Virus record (IMG/VR): IMGVR_UViG_3300035659_003157
Coordinates: 1 to 28,649 of that record
Origin: a virus
Strand: one strand, 5' to 3'
Length of the DNA stretch: 28,649 bases
Shown: positions 25,233-28,649 of the stretch, piece by piece
Layout: each line of letters begins with the position of its first letter
How positions within the stretch are numbered: the first letter of the stretch is position 1
Notes under the pieces: model-generated
Databases searched by the model: none
Told to the model about the DNA's origin: nothing
Seen by the model: the letters and a program-made list of their open reading frames with translations, nothing else
Translations under genes and position numbers: made by a program

Positions 25233-25292
25233 AGGGTCTTGCCGACGCGATGCGAGCGATGCGTGCGAGAAGCGTGCCCAGAAGGAGGCGCT

Positions 25293-25676
25293 ATGGAAAC
25301 AGTGATAGCGGCGGTTCAGTACGGCGACTTCGTCGGCGAGGCGAAAGCGGACGACGCCGACCGTGACGGAATCAGTAGTTTGGCGGAGAAGTTCGGCATA
25401 AGGGGGACGCCGGTCGCCGTGTCGATCTACTCCGGGGAAACAGGCTCTCTACAGGTCGCTCTTTACACGCCTGAGAAAAATGGAGGCGGCGAGGCTATTG
25501 ACGCGCAAGCCAAGGCGAACAGAGGGAAGTTGCGCGTAACGAGGCACACGCTACAAGGCGCTACTATCGCCGACCTGCTCGCGGTGTTCAAACGGTTCAG
25601 CGTGGCGCTGCGCTATCGCTATCCAAGCGTCGTGGAAATGGAATGGGAGGCGTCGGAAGAGGCTGAACGTTTATGA
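25293..25676 (+). CDS. Unknown protein, first gene between direct repeats (127 aa)
   Basis: A 127-residue protein with no family I recognise. It starts METVIAAVQYGDFVGE, has a middle with IRGTPVAVSIYSGETGSLQV and VALYTPE that looks beta-rich, and an acidic helical C-terminus (VVEMEWEASEEAERL). Many small unknown toxins, immunity proteins and integron cassette proteins have this size and mixed alpha/beta make-up, but nothing specific is visible. A strong Shine-Dalgarno (AAGGAGG) precedes the ATG at 25293; the open frame begins at 25239. The gene lies inside the 58-bp direct repeats and its stop falls within an attC-like inverted repeat. Confidence 0.7.
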   Translation: METVIAAVQYGDFVGEAKADDADRDGISSLAEKFGIRGTPVAVSIYSGETGSLQVALYTPEKNGGGEAIDAQAKANRGKLRVTRHTLQGATIADLLAVFKRFSVALRYRYPSVVEMEWEASEEAERL

Positions 25677-25728
25677 CGCGTCGGGGGTATCGCTCGCTTG
25701 GGCGACACCGTTGCAGTCATCGTTAGGC
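25661..25728 (+). repeat. attC-like imperfect hairpin
   Basis: At its 3' end is GTTAGGC (25722-25728), matching the integron core consensus GTTRRRY. At its 5' end GCTGAAC (25662-25668) matches the partner consensus RYYYAAC in 6 of 7 positions and overlaps the 3' end of the preceding gene, as in gene cassettes. Inside, ATGAC (25673-25677) pairs with GTCAT (25716-25720), leaving three extra T residues on one side, and GGTATCGCT pairs imperfectly with GGCGACACC. The spacing of the 3' half is shorter than usual. Confidence 0.35.
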
Positions 25729-25790
25729 GCAGCGGCAACGAGACACCAGGATGCAGCGATGTGCGCACCTGTTTTAAAAGGGAGCATTGG

Positions 25791-26144
25791 TTGGACACGA
25801 CAGTCATCACCAGTAGTGATAGGACCAGAATCGAGAAGCTAGCCAAAGAGGGCAAGACGATTCACGAGATTCGGGAGCGCCTATCGGATCGGTACGCCTA
25901 TGAGTTGATTCAAGCGTACATGTGGGAAGCGAACTGCATTACGCTCCGAGGTGCTAAGAAGGCGGTCTCGATCCGGCTGCGCAAGATCCTCAATGCGAGG
26001 CGTGAGCCCGAGCGAGAACGGCTCGCCAACGAAATCCGCGAGTTCGTGGACTACATCTACTACGCTGGCAAGGACACGCAGGAGAAGCTCGAAAAGGCAC
26101 GGAAGGCTCGCGCCCAATTGAAACGGCTGCTCGACGCCCAATGA
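25791..26144 (+). CDS. Unknown helical protein, second gene between direct repeats (117 aa)
   Basis: A 117-residue, highly charged helical protein not assigned to a family. The N-terminal part (about 8-45), DRTRIEKLAKEGKTIHEIRERL followed by YAYELIQAYMW, has helix-turn-helix character, and the C-terminal half (about 65-117) is probably coiled coil. The TTG at 25791 was chosen because GGGAG lies seven bases upstream and the upstream residues of the longer frame (ATG 25698) lie across the attC-like hairpin. If the longer frame is used the protein has 148 residues. It ends four bases before the second direct repeat. Confidence 0.62.
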   Translation: MDTTVITSSDRTRIEKLAKEGKTIHEIRERLSDRYAYELIQAYMWEANCITLRGAKKAVSIRLRKILNARREPERERLANEIREFVDYIYYAGKDTQEKLEKARKARAQLKRLLDAQ

Positions 26145-26147
26145 GAA

Positions 26148-26205
26148 AACCCCTCACCCCCGGGCCACCCACTCACGCCCACGCGGAATCAAAATTCCTA
26201 TCAGT
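26148..26205. repeat. 58-bp direct repeat, copy 2
   Basis: Second copy of the repeat at 25128-25185, differing at three positions. It begins four bases after the stop of the second cassette gene, so the two copies exactly enclose the two small genes. Confidence 0.85.
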
Positions 26206-26718
26206 TTTCCTATCAGTTATCAGTAACCGGCGAACAGGGGCGGCACCACATCGACGAGGGACGCCGCGCCTCGCGAAGCGGGAAGTCACGCCAACCGGCG
26301 GACGGCCCTGGCGCTGGCCCTGGACGCTGCGGGCACGGCCCCGGTGCAGTTGCACCTCTCTCCTCCGAGCCCTTATCCCCTCACCCGCCGCGAGCAGTGG
26401 GCGAGAATCTGACGCGGCGGATCATCTCGGCCGTGGCATCCTTCCTTCGCGTTCATCGGGGAGCGGGTTTTTCCGGCTCTCCGCCAAACTCGCTGATTCT
26501 TGTGGTCGCCCGACCGCTGGATTGCGGAACACCAACTTCAACGCCTCGTCAGGGAGGAGACTTACCCCCTTGCAACCGCTTTCCCAGTACTGGCAAGGGC
26601 TTTGGCCCACGAAATCGAACGGTCGCCTCTTGCAAGCTCTTGTGGTCAGCCAGCTTCCATCAGCGGAAATGGCGGAGAACCGTTTTTCCTTGCCGGGGGC
26701 GGGCCTCCGAGGTAAGCG

Positions 26719-26752
26719 TTGAGTTACGCTTTGTAGGAAAAGCGTAGCTCAA
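26719..26752. repeat. 14-bp inverted repeat before the recombinase
   Basis: TTGAGTTACGCTTT (26719-26732) pairs with AAAGCGTAGCTCAA (26739-26752) with a single T-G position and a 6-nt loop. It lies 31 bp before the ATG at 26784. A site bound or cut by the recombinase, an operator, or a leader hairpin are all possible. Just after it, TGCCA and TGGCA flank the GGAGG ribosome binding site. Confidence 0.5.
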
Positions 26753-26783
26753 GAATGCCAGGAGGTGGCACATATATGAGAGA

Positions 26784-27390
26784 ATGGTTGTAAATGAACG
26801 AATAGGCCCGCGGCGTCTGCCGCCCGAAGTTCTCACCGACGCCGAGGTCTGCGCGCTCATGCGCGTGTGGCCGCTACGCGCCGGCCGGACTACGCAACCG
26901 GGCACTGATCGCCTTGCTCTACCACACCGGACTGCGCATCAACGAAGCCCTAAGCCTCTATCCCAAGGACCTCGAATTGGCCGACGGCAGCGTTCGCGTG
27001 CTCCACGGCAAAGGCGGGCGATCCCGCACCGTCGGTCTGGACCCCGGCGCCGCCGCCATCATCGAGCGCTGGTTGGACGCGCGCTCCCGCCTCGGCCTGG
27101 GCGGCCGGAATCCCGTGTTCTGCACGCTCCGCGGTCACCGAATGTCCGACGCCTACGTCCGGGTCATGCTCAAACGCCTCGCCGCCCGGGCGGGCATCGA
27201 CAAGCGCGTCCACGCCCACGGACTCCGCCACACCCACGCCGCCCAACTCCGCGCCGAAGGCGTCGACATCGCCATCATCTCCTGCCAACTCGGCCACGCC
27301 AGCATCACCACCACCGCGCGCTGCCTCGACCACCTCGCCCCAAGAGCGGTCATCGAAGCGATGCGTGGTCGAAGCTGGACGGGAGCGTAG
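26784..27390 (+). pseudogene. Minimal tyrosine recombinase, frameshifted and lacking the nucleophile
   Basis: A catalytic-domain-only tyrosine recombinase of about 200 residues with no N-terminal SAM-like domain. It starts at ATG 26784 (RRLPPEVLTDAEVCALMR). Near 26864-26870 the frame changes by one base, and the family sequence resumes as CGRYAPAGLRNRALIALLYH in the frame that ends at 27390. Catalytic Arg (TGLRINEAL), HGLRH and LGHAS motifs are visible, but the tyrosine expected in TTARYLDH is Cys (TGC at 27322-27324). Two independent defects argue for a dead gene rather than one sequencing error. The tail REAMRGRSW-like end is normal. It may once have mobilised the neighbouring repeats. Confidence 0.85.
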
Positions 27391-27773
27391 GGTCACGCTG
27401 CTGACGTGCTGTTCCGCACGGTACGGCTGCAGATTCGATTCTGTGGGGTTTAGCCATTTCCAGCGATGGTAAGTCGTTTGTTTACAAGCACTTACGAATT
27501 AAACACAACTTTCCTGAAGTTGCCCGAAAATGCAATCGAACCTGCCGTTGCCGAGGTCGCCGACCCTTCGCGGGCTGAAAAACGGCTAAAGTCCACTTGA
27601 CTGAGAACACAAGCGCGAATCCGATCGAAGCTAGATTTGCCGTGAGAAAAGCGGCGTTGAACGTAGCGCCGGGGCCAAGGTCGGAATGTCGTCGAGCGGC
27701 TCCGGATTCTTGCCACCCAAATCGGGATGCACCCGAGCGGTATCCTGCTACCACGGCCCTGCTACCACGGCCC

Positions 27774-27904
27774 GGGTGCATGACCGTAGATGCGCGCCGA
27801 ACCTGCATTCTTGGCACCGAAAACGCGGGTCCATCCCAAAGCTGAGGGGCGTTGTAGCGAATGGAGCTGTGTTTTCCGTGGTCTGCAATAACGGTCATGC
27901 ACCC
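27774..27904. repeat. Element bounded by 14-bp inverted repeats
   Basis: GGGTGCATGACCGT (27774-27787) and its exact complement ACGGTCATGCACCC (27891-27904) enclose 103 bp. A third, partial copy ATGCACCC lies at 27727-27734. The 131-bp unit could be a small miniature transposon remnant or a long hairpin; no target duplication is evident. Confidence 0.4.
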
Positions 27905-27940
27905 CCTTGACCGCGATCGCCGGCGCGGACGCAATTAGGA

Positions 27941-27949
27941 TGATATAAT
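27941..27949 (+). promoter_or_regulatory. Extended -10 promoter
   Basis: TGATATAAT is a perfect TATAAT box (27944-27949) with the TGn extension. No -35 box lies at the normal distance, as is usual for extended -10 promoters. It would transcribe the 122-aa gene at 28035 with a leader of about 80 nt. Confidence 0.45.
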
Positions 27950-28034
27950 GCGCGAACCCGCGCTGTTAAGTGCGCCAAGGGGCTAATCTCGCAGCCGATG
28001 GCTGCACCCGCTTCGGCAATACGGAGAGCGTGCC

Positions 28035-28403
28035 GTGCTCAGTCCATCAGCGTCACAAATACCAGAGTTCGCATTCTACCAGGAAGGGTACCGATGGGAC
28101 GATCAAGTTGCAGTCAGAAACGCCTTGCTTTTCTTCGATGGCTTGGCGTTCCTCGTGCCAGAACACGAGGATGGTGCATTCGAAGAGGGCTTCGAGTGGC
28201 TCTACCCGACGCTCGAAGAACGGGGCCAGTTGAGGAGGTTGCGCCCCACACTTGTAATCGGGTCTGACGCTGCAAATCGGATTTGTGATCATGCAATCGA
28301 ACAGGTTTTGAACCAGCCGGAAATGAGCGACTCCGATCCGCTCGATTACAGGCTGGCCCTGAGCAAACTCGGCGTCGAACATCACCACGACCTAGTCCAC
28401 TGA
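28035..28403 (+). CDS. Unknown protein (122 aa)
   Basis: A 122-residue acidic soluble protein. The N-terminal segment FAFYQEGYRWDDQVAVRNAL followed by LFFDGLAFLVP faintly recalls proteins annotated as DUF6236, which are much longer, so this could be a short relative or only a coincidence. The rest is helical (EERGQLRRLRPTLVIGSDAA and on). The GTG at 28035 has GGAGAG six bases upstream and is the best start; the reverse-strand frame over the same bases is less convincing. It has its own promoter candidate at 27941. No function can be assigned. Confidence 0.6.
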   Translation: MLSPSASQIPEFAFYQEGYRWDDQVAVRNALLFFDGLAFLVPEHEDGAFEEGFEWLYPTLEERGQLRRLRPTLVIGSDAANRICDHAIEQVLNQPEMSDSDPLDYRLALSKLGVEHHHDLVH

Positions 28404-28583
28404 GTCCTTCAGCAGATGCGTCAGCGGCGGCTCGCGAGATTGGCTAATGATCACCGGTCTGTATTCTTGCCGACCCTTCTAGGGCACAGATTGCTACACG
28501 TAATAAACGTCGAGATCTGTCAGGAAGGTGGCGCTCCAATGTTTCTGTAAACTCGGCGATGGTGTGACTCCCACGTTCACTTT

Positions 28584-28649
28584 CTACGCCGTCTTCGCCG
28601 GGGGGGCAACCTCCGCCCGCAGCACGTTCAGTTTTTCCAGATCGCCGGG
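28584..28649 (-). CDS. Possible C-terminal end of a minus-strand gene
   Basis: The minus strand reads 21 codons from the window edge, GDLEKLNVLRAEVAPPAKTA before a TAG at 28584-28586. The composition resembles the end of a soluble protein, but the fragment is too short to identify and could be chance. Confidence 0.25.
   Translation of the reverse strand, partial: PGDLEKLNVLRAEVAPPAKTA

Larger units (their letters stand above)
24941..25292. other. Intergenic region with promoter, repeat and palindrome
   Basis: If the preceding gene ends at 24940, this 352-bp gap holds a promoter candidate (24970-24998), the first 58-bp direct repeat (25128-25185) and the 16-bp palindrome CGGGCGGTACCGCCCG (25217-25232). 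I see no small gene in it. Confidence 0.4.
26145..26783. other. Noncoding stretch upstream of the broken recombinase
   Basis: 639 bp with the second direct repeat at its start, followed by short repeated CCTATCAGTT/ATCAGT units (26197-26222), and the inverted repeat at 26719-26752 near its end. A frame open from 26141 to 26722 encodes proline/arginine/serine-rich sequence with no recognisable domain and starts inside the repeat; I do not accept it as a gene. Confidence 0.45.
27391..28034. other. Noncoding stretch with repeats and promoter
   Basis: 644 bp without a supported gene. It holds a 14-bp tandem duplication (27744-27771), a 14-bp inverted repeat pair (27774-27787 and 27891-27904) and an extended -10 promoter (27941-27949). 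A minus-strand frame at 27482-27934 spans both repeats, is arginine-rich and has no recognisable domain, so I do not call it. Confidence 0.45.

Noticed and set aside
26141-26722. A 193-aa open frame after the repeat-bounded genes
   Set aside because: It begins in the direct repeat, is rich in Pro, Arg and Ser, and has no recognisable motif; the DNA is better read as intergenic.
27482-27934. A 150-aa minus-strand open frame
   Set aside because: It spans the inverted and tandem repeats, has low-complexity arginine-rich sequence and no motif or clear start signal.
1-28649. CRISPR array, tRNA or rRNA genes
   Set aside because: I looked for regularly spaced repeats and for tRNA T-loop patterns and found none; a covariance search would be needed to exclude a divergent tRNA.

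Overview
The window is GC-rich (roughly 60-65% by eye) and looks like an accessory region of a bacterial chromosome or large mobile element. Planctomycetota is the most likely source: the lysine-rich HARE-HTH protein, the CHAT/NB-ARC/TPR protein, the DUF2924-serine recombinase pair and the DUF5681-type protein are a combination I associate with that phylum. This is inference from gene content; there is no rRNA or other marker gene here.

Region 1 (1-6691): a minus-strand CHAT protease-NB-ARC-TPR protein, a typical conflict or defence architecture, stands divergent to a tightly overlapping trio: DUF2924 protein, large serine recombinase and a small HTH-like protein. The trio is probably the integration module of a mobile element.

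Region 2 (6861-16654): a type I restriction-modification operon (hsdM-hsdS-hsdR, joined by ATGA overlaps) continues into an XRE regulator and an ImmA/IrrE-type metallopeptidase. A likely terminator follows, then two coupled genes of unknown function (392 and 327 aa), the second with a CxxC motif and a C-terminal HTH-like segment. hsdM carries a one-base frameshift.

Region 3 (16655-25037): phage or plasmid-like genes. A leader with four hairpins, the last covering the ribosome binding site, precedes a small sigma-70-like factor. Then come a 104-aa unknown, a PrimPol-like/AAA helicase replication protein, a repeat-rich noncoding block that could be a replication origin, a ParB-domain/beta-class DNA methyltransferase and a P27-type terminase small subunit. 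No large terminase, portal or capsid gene follows, so this is either a decayed prophage or a satellite-like element. Small accessory genes follow: a minus-strand pair (HARE-HTH plus a winged-helix-like protein), a zinc-ribbon protein and a DUF5681-like protein that also appears frameshifted.

Region 4 (24941-28649): two small unknown genes lie between 58-bp direct repeats, with an attC-like hairpin between them. Next is a minimal tyrosine recombinase broken by a frameshift and with its nucleophilic tyrosine changed to cysteine, then a long noncoding stretch with inverted repeats, a 122-aa unknown gene behind an extended -10 promoter, and the possible C-terminal end of a minus-strand gene running off the window.

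The best candidates for something undescribed are the XRE-ImmA plus 392/327-aa gene group next to the restriction system, the hairpin-rich sigma leader, and the repeat-bounded two-gene cassette. Three separate frameshifts in recognisable genes mean that either assembly errors or real gene decay must be settled before interpreting them.
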